Assembly (NCBI RefSeq): GCF_002002885.1 | Contig: NZ_CP019510.1 | Location: 6,138,001-6,202,000 of the forward strand | DNA from: Janthinobacterium sp. LM6 | Lineage (GTDB): Bacteria > Pseudomonadota > Gammaproteobacteria > Burkholderiales > Burkholderiaceae_D | Direction: 5' to 3' | DNA length: 64,000 nucleotides | Shown: positions 16,075-24,508 of the stretch, piece by piece | Position numbering within the stretch: the first letter of the stretch is position 1 | How the letters are laid out: each line of letters begins with the position of its first letter | Program-made: the position numbers and the translations under genes | Notes under the pieces: model-generated | What the model saw: the letters and a program-made list of their open reading frames with translations, nothing else | The model's database searches: none | What the model was told of the DNA's origin: nothing

Positions 16075-17982
16075 CTAAGCGCCCAGCATCAGGGCGACGC
16101 GGTACGTGATGAACGAGGCGGCATACGCCAGCGCGAACATGTAGCCGGCCATCAGCAGCGGATAGCGCCAGCCGCCCGTCTCGCGTTTCACCACGGAGAG
16201 CGTCGACAGGCACTGCGGCGCGAACACATACCAGGCCAGCAAGGACAGCGCGGTGGCCAGCGACCACGAATGGGCGATCAGCGGCTCCAGCGTGGTGGCC
16301 AGCGCGTCGCCCGTTTGCGACAGCGCGTACACGGTGCCCAGGGCGCCGACGGCCACTTCGCGCGCCGCCATGCCCGGCACCAGCGCGATGCAGATCTGCC
16401 AGTTGAAGCCGATCGGCGCGAAGATCACTTCCAGGCCGCGGCCCAGGATGCCGGCCAGGCTGTAGTAGATCGGCGGATGGATGGCGTTATCCGGCGGGCC
16501 GGGGAAGGTGCTGAGGAACCACAGGATGATCATCAGGCTCAGGATGATGGTGCCGACGCGCGTGAGGAAGATCTTCGCGCGCTCCCACAGGCTGACGGCC
16601 AGGTTGCGCAGGTGCGGCCAGTGGTAGGCCGGCAGTTCCAGCATCAGCGGCTGGTTGCCGCGCACGCCCATGCCGCGCTTCATGACCCAGGCCACGGCCA
16701 TGGCCGAGATGATGCCGGCGAAGTACAGCACGAACAGCACCAGGCCTTGCAGGCTCAGATAGCCCCATACCTGGCGTTCCGGGATGAAGGCGGCGATGAT
16801 CAGCGCATACACGGGCAGGCGCGCCGAACACGTCATCAGCGGCGCGATCATGATGGTGACCAGGCGGTCGCGCGGATTCTGGATGGTGCGCGCCGCCATC
16901 ACGCCGGGAATGGCGCAGGCAAAGCTCGACAGCAGCGGGATGAAGGCGCGGCCGGACAGGCCCACGCCGCCCATCAGGCGGTCCAGCAGGAAGGCGGCGC
17001 GCGGCAGGTAGCCGCAGTCTTCCAGGCTCAGGATGAAGAAGAACAAAATCAGGATCTGCGGCAGGAACACCAGCACGCTGCCGACGCCGCCGATGATGCC
17101 TTCCACCAGCAGGCTTTTCAGGTGACCGTCAGGCATGTTCGCCGTCAGCACGGCGCCCAGGTGGCCCACGCCATCGGTGATCATTTCCATCGGCGTGGCG
17201 GCCCAGGCAAACACGGCCTGGAAGATCAGGAACATCAGCACGGCCAGGATGATGGGGCCGAAGACGGGATGCAGCACCACGTCGTCGATCTTTTCCGTCA
17301 GGTTGCCCTTGTCGCTCGTGTCATTGCTGACGGCGGCCAGGATGCGGCGCACTTCGCGCTGGGTTTCTTCGACGCTGACGGCATCGATGGCCGCCAGCGG
17401 TTTCGCTTCCACGGCCGGCAGCGGCAGCATGGCGTCGATGGCGTCCAGCAGGGCTTTTTCGCCGTCGTGCTGTACCGCCACGGTTTCCACCACGGGCATG
17501 CCCAGTTCCTGCGACAGTTTCACCGTGTCGATCAGCATGCCGCGCTTGCGCGCCACGTCCGTCATGTTCAAGGCCAGCAGCATCGGCAGGCCCAGGCGCT
17601 TGACTTCCAGCACCAGGCGCAGATTCAGGCGCAGGTTGGTGGCGTCGACGACGCAGATGATGGCGTCCGGACGCGGGTCGCCGCGGCGCAGGCCGCCCAC
17701 CACGTCGCGCGTGATGGCTTCATCGGGCGTGGTGGCCGACAGGCTGTAGGCGCCGGGCAGGTCGAGCAGGCGCACGGGCTTGCCGGCTGGCGAGGTGAAA
17801 TGGCCTTCCTTGCGCTCGATGGTCACGCCGGCGTAGTTCGCCACTTTCTGGCGCGCGCCCGTCAAACGGTTGAACAGCGCGGTCTTGCCGCAGTTCGGAT
17901 TGCCCAGCAAGGCAATTTGTGGCTGATGCGACGGCTTGTGCACGCCTGCATCCACGATAGTTTCGACAGCACCCATGGTCAT
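16075..17982 (-). CDS. feoB: Ferrous iron transporter FeoB
   Basis: 635 residues. The N-terminal G domain has all the expected motifs: G1 GNPNCGKT at residues 27-34, G3 DLPGAYSL, G4 LNMTD. A helical spacer follows, then the membrane domain with two Gate motifs; FACAIPGVMAARTI and CSARLPVYALIIAAF carry the conserved cysteines. It takes up Fe2+ through the inner membrane. It is shorter than the E. coli protein (773). The start overlaps the feoA stop by four bases (ATGA). Confidence 0.97.
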   Translation of the reverse strand: MTMGAVETIVDAGVHKPSHQPQIALLGNPNCGKTALFNRLTGARQKVANYAGVTIERKEGHFTSPAGKPVRLLDLPGAYSLSATTPDEAITRDVVGGLRRGDPRPDAIICVVDATNLRLNLRLVLEVKRLGLPMLLALNMTDVARKRGMLIDTVKLSQELGMPVVETVAVQHDGEKALLDAIDAMLPLPAVEAKPLAAIDAVSVEETQREVRRILAAVSNDTSDKGNLTEKIDDVVLHPVFGPIILAVLMFLIFQAVFAWAATPMEMITDGVGHLGAVLTANMPDGHLKSLLVEGIIGGVGSVLVFLPQILILFFFILSLEDCGYLPRAAFLLDRLMGGVGLSGRAFIPLLSSFACAIPGVMAARTIQNPRDRLVTIMIAPLMTCSARLPVYALIIAAFIPERQVWGYLSLQGLVLFVLYFAGIISAMAVAWVMKRGMGVRGNQPLMLELPAYHWPHLRNLAVSLWERAKIFLTRVGTIILSLMIILWFLSTFPGPPDNAIHPPIYYSLAGILGRGLEVIFAPIGFNWQICIALVPGMAAREVAVGALGTVYALSQTGDALATTLEPLIAHSWSLATALSLLAWYVFAPQCLSTLSVVKRETGGWRYPLLMAGYMFALAYAASFITYRVALMLGA

Positions 17983-18263
17983 TCCGGTTGAAGCAGCGGT
18001 TGAATCGTAATCAGCGCCGCTTCGAAGCGGCGCAGTGCGAACGTGGCATTGCCGACCTTGATGGCCAGCGGATCGCCGCCGGGAATGCCGCGCTTGAGCA
18101 TGCGGATTCGTTCGCCGGGAACGAATCCCAGCTCCATCAAGCGGCGGGCCAGGTCGACGCCGTCCTCCGTCTGTCCTGCCGTATGGGGCGTGATATGCAA
18201 CACCGTGCCGCTCTGGCCGACTGCCAGCGCATCGAGCGTCATCATGGGTGGAACTAGAGTCAT
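17979..18263 (-). CDS. feoA: Ferrous iron transport protein FeoA
   Basis: 94 residues from ATG 18263, an SH3-like fold protein that supports FeoB. The pattern ARRLMELGFVPGERIRML and GDPLAIKVGNATFALRRFEA is typical. A second pair of in-frame ATG codons at 18245 and 18242 would give a slightly shorter form that also fits the family; the ribosome-binding site is weak for all choices. It is the first gene of feoA-feoB-Cys-rich protein. Confidence 0.93.
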   Translation of the reverse strand: MTLVPPMMTLDALAVGQSGTVLHITPHTAGQTEDGVDLARRLMELGFVPGERIRMLKRGIPGGDPLAIKVGNATFALRRFEAALITIQPLLQPE

Positions 18264-18296
18264 GAGCAAATTCCGTTCAAATTAAGAACACCTGAT

Positions 18297-18328
18297 ACCG
18301 GCGACGGCGCAAGGCGCCTTGCACCGGT
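18297..18328. promoter_or_regulatory. Nested palindrome upstream of feoA
   Basis: A perfect 14-bp palindrome GCAAGGCGCCTTGC (18309-18322) inside an outer ACCGG/CCGGT pair. It lies 34-65 bases upstream of feoA and could be a 5' leader hairpin or an operator. No known regulator assigned. Confidence 0.4.
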
Positions 18329-18433
18329 TCCAGGTTTGTGAGGTAAAACGCAACTGTTGCGCATTACCGACAAGCGGCCATTCAATCTGTCCAGACGGCG
18401 ACCGTCCGAGACAATACCAGCATTATAAACATG

Positions 18434-18452
18434 AATGCGAATAGTTTTTATT
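18434..18452 (-). promoter_or_regulatory. Candidate Fur box for feoA
   Basis: AATGCGAATAGTTTTTATT matches the 19-base Fur pattern AATGATAATGATTATCATT at 13 positions by eye. It lies in the feoA/bfd divergent region about 170 bases upstream of feoA. Confidence 0.45.
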
Positions 18453-18591
18453 TAGCCCGGAGAGCCGCCCCCATCAAGGGCTGCGTCATTCGGAAACATG
18501 GCCTGTCAAGCTGCGGCGCCAGGCCGCCAACTGCCGCACACTTGATCAAAATCACTTGCATTGTCCCCCGCTTTGCGCGACAATGAAACGT

Positions 18592-18610
18592 AATGATAAT
18601 GATTCTCATT
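18592..18610 (+). promoter_or_regulatory. Strong Fur box upstream of bfd
   Basis: AATGATAATGATTCTCATT. In the 7-1-7 view, TGATAAT G ATTCTCA differs from a perfect dyad at one base. It lies 66 bases before the bfd ATG, where a Fur dimer would block the promoter when iron is plentiful. Fur repression of bfd is well known in other proteobacteria. Confidence 0.85.
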
Positions 18611-18675
18611 AAAACACTAGCAACAATGCTTTCCAGCACTAGTATCTGTTCATCCTCCAGCCAGAAGGTGTATCA

Positions 18676-18891
18676 ATGATTGTATGTGTCTGCAACAACA
18701 TATCTGATCGTGAAATCCGTCAAGCCGTCGATCTTGGCCTGTCCAGCATGGCCGAACTGCGCCGCGACCTGGGCGTGGCCACCTGCTGCGGCAAATGCCA
18801 CACCTGCGCGCGGGAAGTGCTGAACGATCACCTGAACGCCACCGTGGCGCTGCAAGAAACCGTATTGATGCGAGCTGTACTGACAAACTAA
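18676..18891 (+). CDS. bfd: Bacterioferritin-associated ferredoxin
   Basis: 71 residues with the [2Fe-2S] ligands C4, C6, C38 and C41 at the same positions as E. coli Bfd (MIVCVC near the start and CCGKC in the middle). Bfd passes electrons to bacterioferritin so that stored iron is released as Fe2+. Ribosome-binding site AAGGTG. It follows the Fur box closely, and bfr itself lies 2 kb downstream. Confidence 0.95.
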   Translation: MIVCVCNNISDREIRQAVDLGLSSMAELRRDLGVATCCGKCHTCAREVLNDHLNATVALQETVLMRAVLTN

Positions 18892-18899
18892 AGAAAGCG

Positions 18900-19610
18900 A
18901 TGAACGCCATGACGATGATGCCCCCGCCCGTAACGGTGCAGGCCGTGCAGCAATTTGCCGACTTCGACAAGAAGCGCAACAAATTCGCGCCGCTGATGGC
19001 CATCGTCGTCCTGCACATCGCCGGCTTTTACGCCATCCAGAGCGGGCTGCTGAGCCGCGTGGTCACGGCGGCCATGCCGACCATCACCACCATCAGCATC
19101 ATCGCCCCGCCGGCGCCGCCCAAGCCGCCGGCGCCGTCGGTACCGAAAACCGTGGAATTGAGCGCCCCCGTGCCGCGCGCCGTGATCCCGCCGCTGCCGC
19201 TGATCGCCGTGGCGCCGAGCGAACCGACGATCACGCCGCCGCAGCCGACGCGCGCCGAAGCGGCACCGGTTGCCACCGCCGCGCCGACAGCGCCATCGAC
19301 ACCGTCGCCGACGCCACCGGCGCCGTCGACGCCGCGCACCGTCAGCAGCGTCGAATACATCAAGGCGCCGCAACTGATCTACCCGAATCTGTCGCGCCGC
19401 CTGGGCGAAAGCGGCACTGTGGTGTTGCGCATCCTGATCAATGAAAAGGGCTTGCCCGAGCAAATCCTGATTCATAAATCGACCGGCTACGGCAACCTCG
19501 ATGAAGCGGGCCGCCAGGCCGCCCAGCGCGCGCTGTTCAAGCCGATGATCGAAAACGGCAAGCCTGTTCCCGTGTACGTGTTAGTACCGCTGACCTTCCA
19601 ACTGAGCTAG
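18900..19610 (+). CDS. TonB family energy transducer
   Basis: 236 residues from ATG 18900, eight bases after bfd. An N-terminal membrane segment (APLMAIVVLHIAGFYAI) is followed by a long Pro/Ala-rich spacer (about residues 60-150) that would cross the periplasm. The C-terminal TonB domain reads VVLRILINEKGLPEQILIHKSTGYGNLDEAGRQAAQRALFKP in broad outline. It drives siderophore and other TonB-dependent outer-membrane receptors. ExbB/ExbD are not in this window. Co-transcription with bfd would place it under the same Fur control. Confidence 0.9.
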   Translation: MNAMTMMPPPVTVQAVQQFADFDKKRNKFAPLMAIVVLHIAGFYAIQSGLLSRVVTAAMPTITTISIIAPPAPPKPPAPSVPKTVELSAPVPRAVIPPLPLIAVAPSEPTITPPQPTRAEAAPVATAAPTAPSTPSPTPPAPSTPRTVSSVEYIKAPQLIYPNLSRRLGESGTVVLRILINEKGLPEQILIHKSTGYGNLDEAGRQAAQRALFKPMIENGKPVPVYVLVPLTFQLS

Positions 19611-19642
19611 CCTTCCGGCGGCCACGGCGCCGCTGCCAGCCC

Positions 19643-19677
19643 GCAAGCACCGCACCCTGTGCCCTGCTTGCTTTTTT
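19643..19677 (+). terminator. Intrinsic terminator after the TonB gene
   Basis: GCAAGCA (19643-19649), a 15-base loop, TGCTTGC (19665-19671), then six T. Confidence 0.75.
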
Positions 19678-19759
19678 GCGCCCTGTTTTCTGTACCAGTC
19701 AAGCAACTGCTTGTTTCAGTCTGCCAGCCTACATCCCCGGGCCAGGCAGACTTTTTTTT

Positions 19760-19785
19760 GGGGTCAGACCCTTTGGGTCTGCCCC
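19760..19785. repeat. REP-like palindrome GGGTCAGACCC
   Basis: GGGGTCAGACCC, loop TTT, GGGTCTGCCCC: an 11-12 bp stem with one mismatch. A T-run precedes it on the plus strand, so it is not a standard terminator in either direction. The core GGGTCAGACCC recurs in many proteobacterial intergenic repeats; only one copy is in this window. Confidence 0.5.
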
Positions 19786-19849
19786 CAGCCGTTCAGGTCT
19801 AGGGTTAGAGCATGCAAAAAACCGTATTCTCTTCTTCTTAACCCCAGTT

Positions 19850-20530
19850 TTACATCTCCGCCCACATCCGCAGCAAATTATGATAATGCCCGGTCAAGCC
19901 TACCGTCGCCGGTGAATCGCCGTGCTCGCCGCGCACGCTCTGGATGTTTTGATCGAGCTCAAACAGCATGCTGCGTTTCCAGTCCTCGCGCACCATGCTT
20001 TGCGTCCACAGGAAGGAGCAGATGCGCTCGCCGCTGGTGACGGGCAGCACCTGATGCACGCTGCTCGACGGATACACGATCACGTCGCCGGCCGGCAGTT
20101 TCACTTCATGCGTGCCATACGCATCAACCACCACCAGCTCGCCGCCTTCGTACTCGTCCGGCTCGCTCAAAAACACGGTCGACGAGACGTCGGCGCGCAT
20201 CGACTGCATGCCGTTTTTCGGCGTGCGGATGGCGCCGTCGATGTGCAGGCCGTAGTGCTCGCCGCCCGCATAGCTGTTGAAGAACGGCGGCAGGATGCGC
20301 AGCGGCAGTACGGCGGAAAAGAACAGCGGGTTCGCCATCAGCGCGCGGCTGACGATCTCGCCCAGTTCCAGCGCCAGCGGCGAACCTTCAGCCAGCTGGC
20401 GGTTGCGCTTGACTTGCGCGCCTTGCGCCCCGACGCTGGCGCGCCCGTCGACCCAGTCCGTCTGCGCCAGGCGCTGGCGAAACTGCGTGACCTGTTCCGG
20501 CGTCAGCACGCCGGGTATATGCAGCATCAT
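19850..20530 (-). CDS. Fe(II)/2-oxoglutarate dioxygenase, PiuC/YbiX family
   Basis: 226 residues. The iron-binding triad is visible as HYGLHIDGA (H and D) and SSVHQVLPVTSGERICSF (distal H, with the Arg that holds 2-oxoglutarate). PiuC proteins are iron-starvation-induced and usually lie next to TonB-dependent receptors or bacterioferritin. The start has two adjacent ATG codons (20530, 20527) after GGATAG; the frame continues upstream but is not protein-like. Next to bfr, which is divergent from it, this fits iron control. The exact substrate of the family is unknown. Confidence 0.9.
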   Translation of the reverse strand: MMLHIPGVLTPEQVTQFRQRLAQTDWVDGRASVGAQGAQVKRNRQLAEGSPLALELGEIVSRALMANPLFFSAVLPLRILPPFFNSYAGGEHYGLHIDGAIRTPKNGMQSMRADVSSTVFLSEPDEYEGGELVVVDAYGTHEVKLPAGDVIVYPSSSVHQVLPVTSGERICSFLWTQSMVREDWKRSMLFELDQNIQSVRGEHGDSPATVGLTGHYHNLLRMWAEM

Positions 20531-20952
20531 CTTGCTATCCTTTTTCAGTAAATATCGCTGCCTGATTATCGCATCGCCGGCAACGGCCAAGAAGACACAA
20601 AAGCAAGAACGGACCAACATTTCCCGCCTTTTCAGCACGGCCATGCAGGCGCGCCTGCGGCGGCAACATAGTGACGGGAACGCGAATGAGAATGGCCTTC
20701 ATTTTCCTTAACAAATAAAAAACGGAAAAATGTGGCAATCCATTTGAGAATGGGTTTTATTCGCACGATATTTACGTTAAAAAGACGGAAAAATGCCGTT
20801 TAGCGCCCGAAATCGCTCCTATTTTGCGCTATCATGCGGGCATAGCGAAACCGGCAACCTGCGCGCCACCAGGCAGCCCTGCGCCACCCGGCAGTGAACG
20901 CCAGCAGCCTGCGGTTTCATCATCGAACGCGACACAGAACAAAGGAATTCCC
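20531..20952. other. Divergent intergenic region piuC / bfr, no gene
   Basis: 422 bases between two divergent iron genes. It holds a candidate Fur site at 20685-20707 and, close to bfr, an imperfect direct repeat (CTGCGCGCCACCAGGCAG then CTGCGCCACCCGGCAG, about 20860-20894). I do not see a clear -35/-10 pair. Confidence 0.5.
20685..20707 (+). promoter_or_regulatory. Weak candidate Fur site between piuC and bfr
   Basis: AATGAGAATGGCCTTCATTTT resembles a Fur dyad (AATGAGAAT...TTCATT) with a mismatched centre. The neighbouring genes make iron control plausible, but the match is only partial. Confidence 0.35.
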
Positions 20953-21429
20953 ATGAAGGGCGATAAAGAAGTCATCCGCATGCTCAACGCACAGCTCACC
21001 AACGAACTGTCGGCCATCAACCAGTACTTCCTGCATGCGCGCATGTACAAGCACTGGGGCCTGGAAAAGCTGGGCAAGAAGGAATACGAAGAATCGATCG
21101 GCGAAATGAAACACGCCGACAAGCTGATCGACCGCATCCTGATGCTCGACGGCCTGCCGAACCTGCAAGCGCTGCACAAGCTGCTGATCGGCGAGAACAC
21201 GCCGGAAATGCTGGAATGCGACTTGAAGCTGGAACGCGCCGCGCACGCCACCGTCAAGGAAGGCATCGCCATCAGCGAAAAAGCGGGCGACTACGTCTCG
21301 CGCGACCTGTTCCTGATGATCCTGGAAGACACGGAAGAACATATCGACTGGCTGGAAACGCAGATCGACCTGATCGCCAAGGTCGGCATCCAGAACTACC
21401 TGCAAAGCCAGATGGCGATTGAGGAGTAA
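20953..21429 (+). CDS. bfr: Bacterioferritin
   Basis: 158 residues, the standard length. Ferroxidase ligands E18, E51 and H54 and the haem ligand M52 are at their usual places (IGEMKHADKLIDRI); later ligands lie in EDTEEHIDWLE. It forms a 24-subunit shell that oxidises and stores iron, with haem between subunit pairs. GGAATTCCC precedes the ATG. The partner Bfd is encoded 2 kb upstream. Confidence 0.97.
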   Translation: MKGDKEVIRMLNAQLTNELSAINQYFLHARMYKHWGLEKLGKKEYEESIGEMKHADKLIDRILMLDGLPNLQALHKLLIGENTPEMLECDLKLERAAHATVKEGIAISEKAGDYVSRDLFLMILEDTEEHIDWLETQIDLIAKVGIQNYLQSQMAIEE

Positions 21430-21445
21430 TTTCCTTCGTCAGGCG

Positions 21446-21474
21446 CAAAAAAACCGGCAACAGCCGGTTTTTTT
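21446..21474. terminator. Bidirectional terminator between bfr and gst
   Basis: AAACCGGC, loop AACA, GCCGGTTT with A-run on one side and T-run on the other. It serves both converging genes. Confidence 0.88.
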
Positions 21475-21486
21475 ACGTCCGGGCCT

Positions 21487-22101
21487 TTACTGCGGCACGG
21501 TGTCCTTGAACGATTGCCGCTCGGACAGTTTGTCGAACAGGCGCGCCAGCGCGGGGTGATCGGCGCGCCAGTCGATTTCCGGGAAGCGGAAGCTGAGCCA
21601 GCCCAGGGTGCAGCCCACGGCCACGTCGGCCAGCGTGTAGTTCTTGCCGGCGCAATACGTACTCTCGCCCAGGCGCGCTTCCAGCGCCGCCAGGCCCAGG
21701 GTGACTTTATCGAGCTGGCGCGCGATCCAGGCCGCGCTTTGCTGCTCGGACGGACGCTGCGTGCGCTCCAGGCGCACCAGCACGCCCGCGTCGAGAATGC
21801 CGTCGGCCAGCGCTTCCCAGTTCTTGATATCGGCCCGCTCGCGGCCATTGCCGCCGGCCGGCAGCAGTTTACAGACGGGCGTGAGCGTGTCGAGGTATTC
21901 GACGATGACTTTCGAATCGATCAAGGTGCTGCCATCCTCCATCACCAGGCAGGGCACCTTGCCCAGGGGATTGGCCTGGGCGATGCGGGTTTCCGGCACC
22001 CACACGTTTTCCAGCTCGAAGACATAGTCGAGCTTTTTTTCCGCCAGCACGATACGGGCTTTGCGGACATACGGGCTGGCGAGGGAACCGATCAGTTTCA
22101 T
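21487..22101 (-). CDS. Glutathione S-transferase family protein
   Basis: 204 residues from ATG 22101. N-terminal thioredoxin-like domain MKLIGSLASPYVRKARIVLAEK, then NPLGKVPCLVMEDGSTLIDSKVIVEYLD, which has the cis-Pro and glutathione-binding Asp-Ser. C-terminal helical domain with YTLADVAVGCTLGWL. It resembles the single-copy GSTs found beside purB or other housekeeping genes; the substrate is unknown. Upstream in-frame codons are in low-quality sequence, so I used the ATG that starts the recognisable domain. Divergent from purB; the 277 bases between them contain no further gene. Confidence 0.9.
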   Translation of the reverse strand: MKLIGSLASPYVRKARIVLAEKKLDYVFELENVWVPETRIAQANPLGKVPCLVMEDGSTLIDSKVIVEYLDTLTPVCKLLPAGGNGRERADIKNWEALADGILDAGVLVRLERTQRPSEQQSAAWIARQLDKVTLGLAALEARLGESTYCAGKNYTLADVAVGCTLGWLSFRFPEIDWRADHPALARLFDKLSERQSFKDTVPQ

Positions 22102-22378
22102 AGGTACTTTAAGGTAAGGGAGCAGCAAGCAGTATAGCATCGGCGGCAGCGCTGTTTGGCAGCACGCGCCCGGCGGCCCCTCGTGTGTGGCAGGCACGCC
22201 GCATCGGGGCCGGATTCGGCCAAATTGCGCTGCGCCGGCGGCCAACGGACGGCTGGCCAGCGGCCAGCGGTGGTAAAATCGCCCTTTACTGTGGCGCCGT
22301 CAGTGTTGCTGTATTGCAATAGCCCTGCCCTCCCCGCGCGCCACACGCCAACCGTTTCTTTAACTTGCGTCCGCTCTC

Positions 22379-23758
22379 ATGACTTCTACTACTCCGTATT
22401 CCACGCTGTCGGCCCTGTCTCCGCTCGATGGCCGCTACGCCAGCAAGACCGATCTGCTGCGCCCGATCCTGTCCGAAGCCGGTTTCATGCACCACCGCGT
22501 GAAAGTGGAAATTTCCTGGTTGCAAGCGCTGTCGCAAGCCGGTTTCGCTGAAATCAAGCCGTTTTCGGCGGAAGCGAACGCCTTGCTCGACAAAATGGCG
22601 GCCGACTTCTCGGAAGCCGACGCGGCCCGCATCAAGGCCATCGAAGCGGTCACCAACCATGACGTCAAGGCCGTCGAGTACTGGCTGAAGGAACAAGTGG
22701 CGGACGTGCCGGAACTGGTGGCGGCGTCGGAATTCATCCATTTCGCCTGCACCTCGGAAGACATCAACAACACTTCGCACGGCATGATGCTGAAAGCGGC
22801 CCGCGACGGCGTGATGCTGCCGGCATTGAACGGCCTGGTGGCCAAGCTGACGCAGATCGCGCACGACAATGCCGACGTGCCGATGCTGTCGCGCACGCAC
22901 GGCCAGACGGCCAGCCCGACCACCCTGGGCAAGGAGTTCGCCAACGTCGTGGCCCGCTTGCAGCGCGCCGTGAAACGCATCGAACAAGTGGAAATCCTCG
23001 GCAAAATGAATGGCGCCGTCGGCAACTACAACGCCCACCTGTCGGCCTACCCCGGCTTCGACTGGCCGGCATTCTCGCAGGCCGTCATCGAACAGCGCCT
23101 GGGCCTGGTCTTCAACCCGTACACCATCCAGATCGAGCCGCACGACTACATGGCCGAACTGTTCGACGCCTTCGCGCGCGCCAACACGATCTTGCTGGAC
23201 CTGAACCGCGACATCTGGACGTACGTGTCGCTGGGCTACTTCAAGCAAAAACTGAAAGCGGGCGAAATCGGTTCCTCGACCATGCCGCACAAGGTCAACC
23301 CGATCGACTTCGAAAACTCGGAAGGCAACCTGGGCCTGGCCAACGCCGTGCTGAAACACCTGTCGGAAAAACTGCCCGTCTCGCGCATGCAGCGCGACCT
23401 GACCGATTCGACCGTGCTGCGCAATATCGGCGTGGGCCTCGGTTACACCCTGCTGGCCTATGACAGCTGCCTGCGCGGCCTGAACAAGCTGGAAGTGAAC
23501 CACGCGCGCCTGGCACAAGACCTGGACGCGACGTGGGAAGTGCTGGCCGAGCCCGTGCAAACCGTGATGCGCCGCTACGGCATCGAAAACCCGTACGAGC
23601 AGCTGAAAGAGCTGACGCGCGGCAAGGGCATCTCGAAAGAAGCGCTGCAAACCTTCGTCAATGGCCTGGCCATTCCGCAGGATGCCAAGGACGTGCTCTT
23701 GACCATGACGCCGGCTAACTACATCGGTATCGCCGCGCAATTGGCCAAAGCCATCTAA
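22379..23758 (+). CDS. purB: Adenylosuccinate lyase
   Basis: 459 residues. Works twice in purine synthesis: releases fumarate from SAICAR and from adenylosuccinate. The superfamily signature is GEIGSSTMPHKVNPIDFENSEGN, and an active-site His is in SRTHGQTASPTTLG. The start LSALSPLDGRYASKTDLL is typical. In E. coli purB is near mnmA and nudJ; here it is 17 kb away. A strong terminator follows. Confidence 0.97.
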   Translation: MTSTTPYSTLSALSPLDGRYASKTDLLRPILSEAGFMHHRVKVEISWLQALSQAGFAEIKPFSAEANALLDKMAADFSEADAARIKAIEAVTNHDVKAVEYWLKEQVADVPELVAASEFIHFACTSEDINNTSHGMMLKAARDGVMLPALNGLVAKLTQIAHDNADVPMLSRTHGQTASPTTLGKEFANVVARLQRAVKRIEQVEILGKMNGAVGNYNAHLSAYPGFDWPAFSQAVIEQRLGLVFNPYTIQIEPHDYMAELFDAFARANTILLDLNRDIWTYVSLGYFKQKLKAGEIGSSTMPHKVNPIDFENSEGNLGLANAVLKHLSEKLPVSRMQRDLTDSTVLRNIGVGLGYTLLAYDSCLRGLNKLEVNHARLAQDLDATWEVLAEPVQTVMRRYGIENPYEQLKELTRGKGISKEALQTFVNGLAIPQDAKDVLLTMTPANYIGIAAQLAKAI

Positions 23759-23793
23759 GCAGTTTCCACATGGGGATCCTCACGATCCCACTC

Positions 23794-23838
23794 CCGCGGG
23801 GCGGCCAGCACACAAATGCTGCCCGCCCCGCGGTTTTT
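23794..23838 (+). terminator. Strong terminator of purB
   Basis: CCGCGGGGCGGCCAGCA, loop CACAAA, TGCTGCCCGCCCCGCGG: a 17-bp stem with one mismatch, followed by five T. Confidence 0.93.
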
Positions 23839-23896
23839 CCAGCAATCTTTCTTGTAGAATCTGCAGCACGCAGCGCAATTTGCTTTTCTTTGGTAT

Positions 23897-23918
23897 ATTA
23901 GGCCGAATTAGTCCTAAT
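23897..23918 (+). promoter_or_regulatory. Dyad operator candidate upstream of cytochrome b561
   Basis: ATTAGG, ten bases, CCTAAT: a perfect 6+6 inverted repeat, overlapping a TATATT (23893-23898) that could be a -10 box. It lies 27 bases before the ATG, a position suited to a repressor. Confidence 0.4.
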
Positions 23919-23944
23919 ACGTACTACTTTCAAGAAAGCCGTCG

Positions 23945-24469
23945 ATGCAACGCTACACCACCACCGCCATCATCCTGCACTGGCTGACCGCCCTGCTGAT
24001 CATCAGCGCCTTCGTCATGGGCCTGGTCATGGTCGATATTCCCGGCCTGACGCCCACCAAACTCAAATATTTCTCGTGGCATAAATGGCTGGGCGTGACC
24101 GTGCTGGCCATCGCCGCCATCCGTTTGCTGTGGCGCAAGGCCAACGTGCCGCCACCGCACCCGGCCAGCATGGTTGCCTGGCAAAAGAAGGCGGCCGACG
24201 CCATGCACGTGCTGCTGTATATCCTGATCTTCGCCGTGCCCGTCTCCGGCTACCTGTACACCCTGGCCGCCGGCGTGCCCGTGGTCTACCTGGGCCTGTT
24301 CCAGTTGCCCGTCATCATGGCGCCGAACCCGGAACTTAAGCCACTTTTAAAAGAGATTCATTATGTTCTGAACATGACGATGGCCGCCGCCGTGGCTGCC
24401 CATGTGCTGGCGGCGCTGAAACACCAGTTCATCGACCGTGACGGCGTGCTGAAACGCATGCTGCCATAA
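23945..24469 (+). CDS. Cytochrome b561
   Basis: 174 residues, four membrane segments. The b-type haem histidines are in ILHWLTALLII, YFSWHKWLGVT, MHVLLYILIF and AAVAAHVLAALKHQFIDRDGVLKRM. Such proteins carry electrons from the quinone pool in the inner membrane; this one (YceJ-like) precedes YceI genes, as in E. coli. The yceI gene follows after 39 bases, so the two probably form an operon. Confidence 0.92.
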   Translation: MQRYTTTAIILHWLTALLIISAFVMGLVMVDIPGLTPTKLKYFSWHKWLGVTVLAIAAIRLLWRKANVPPPHPASMVAWQKKAADAMHVLLYILIFAVPVSGYLYTLAAGVPVVYLGLFQLPVIMAPNPELKPLLKEIHYVLNMTMAAAVAAHVLAALKHQFIDRDGVLKRMLP

Positions 24470-24508
24470 CGTCCTCCCCTTGCTCACTGAAACACAGGAA
24501 AAAACAAG

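Noticed and set aside
16015..17991. A 658-codon plus-strand frame across feoB
   Set aside because: Mirror frame of feoB, full of His, Gln, Asp and Arg, with no recognisable fold.
18448..18639. 63-codon minus-strand frame between feoA and bfd
   Set aside because: It covers the Fur boxes and has no ribosome-binding site.
19760..19785. GGGTCAGACCC palindrome as sign of a REP-associated transposase
   Set aside because: There is one copy only and no transposase gene nearby, so I kept it as an isolated palindrome.
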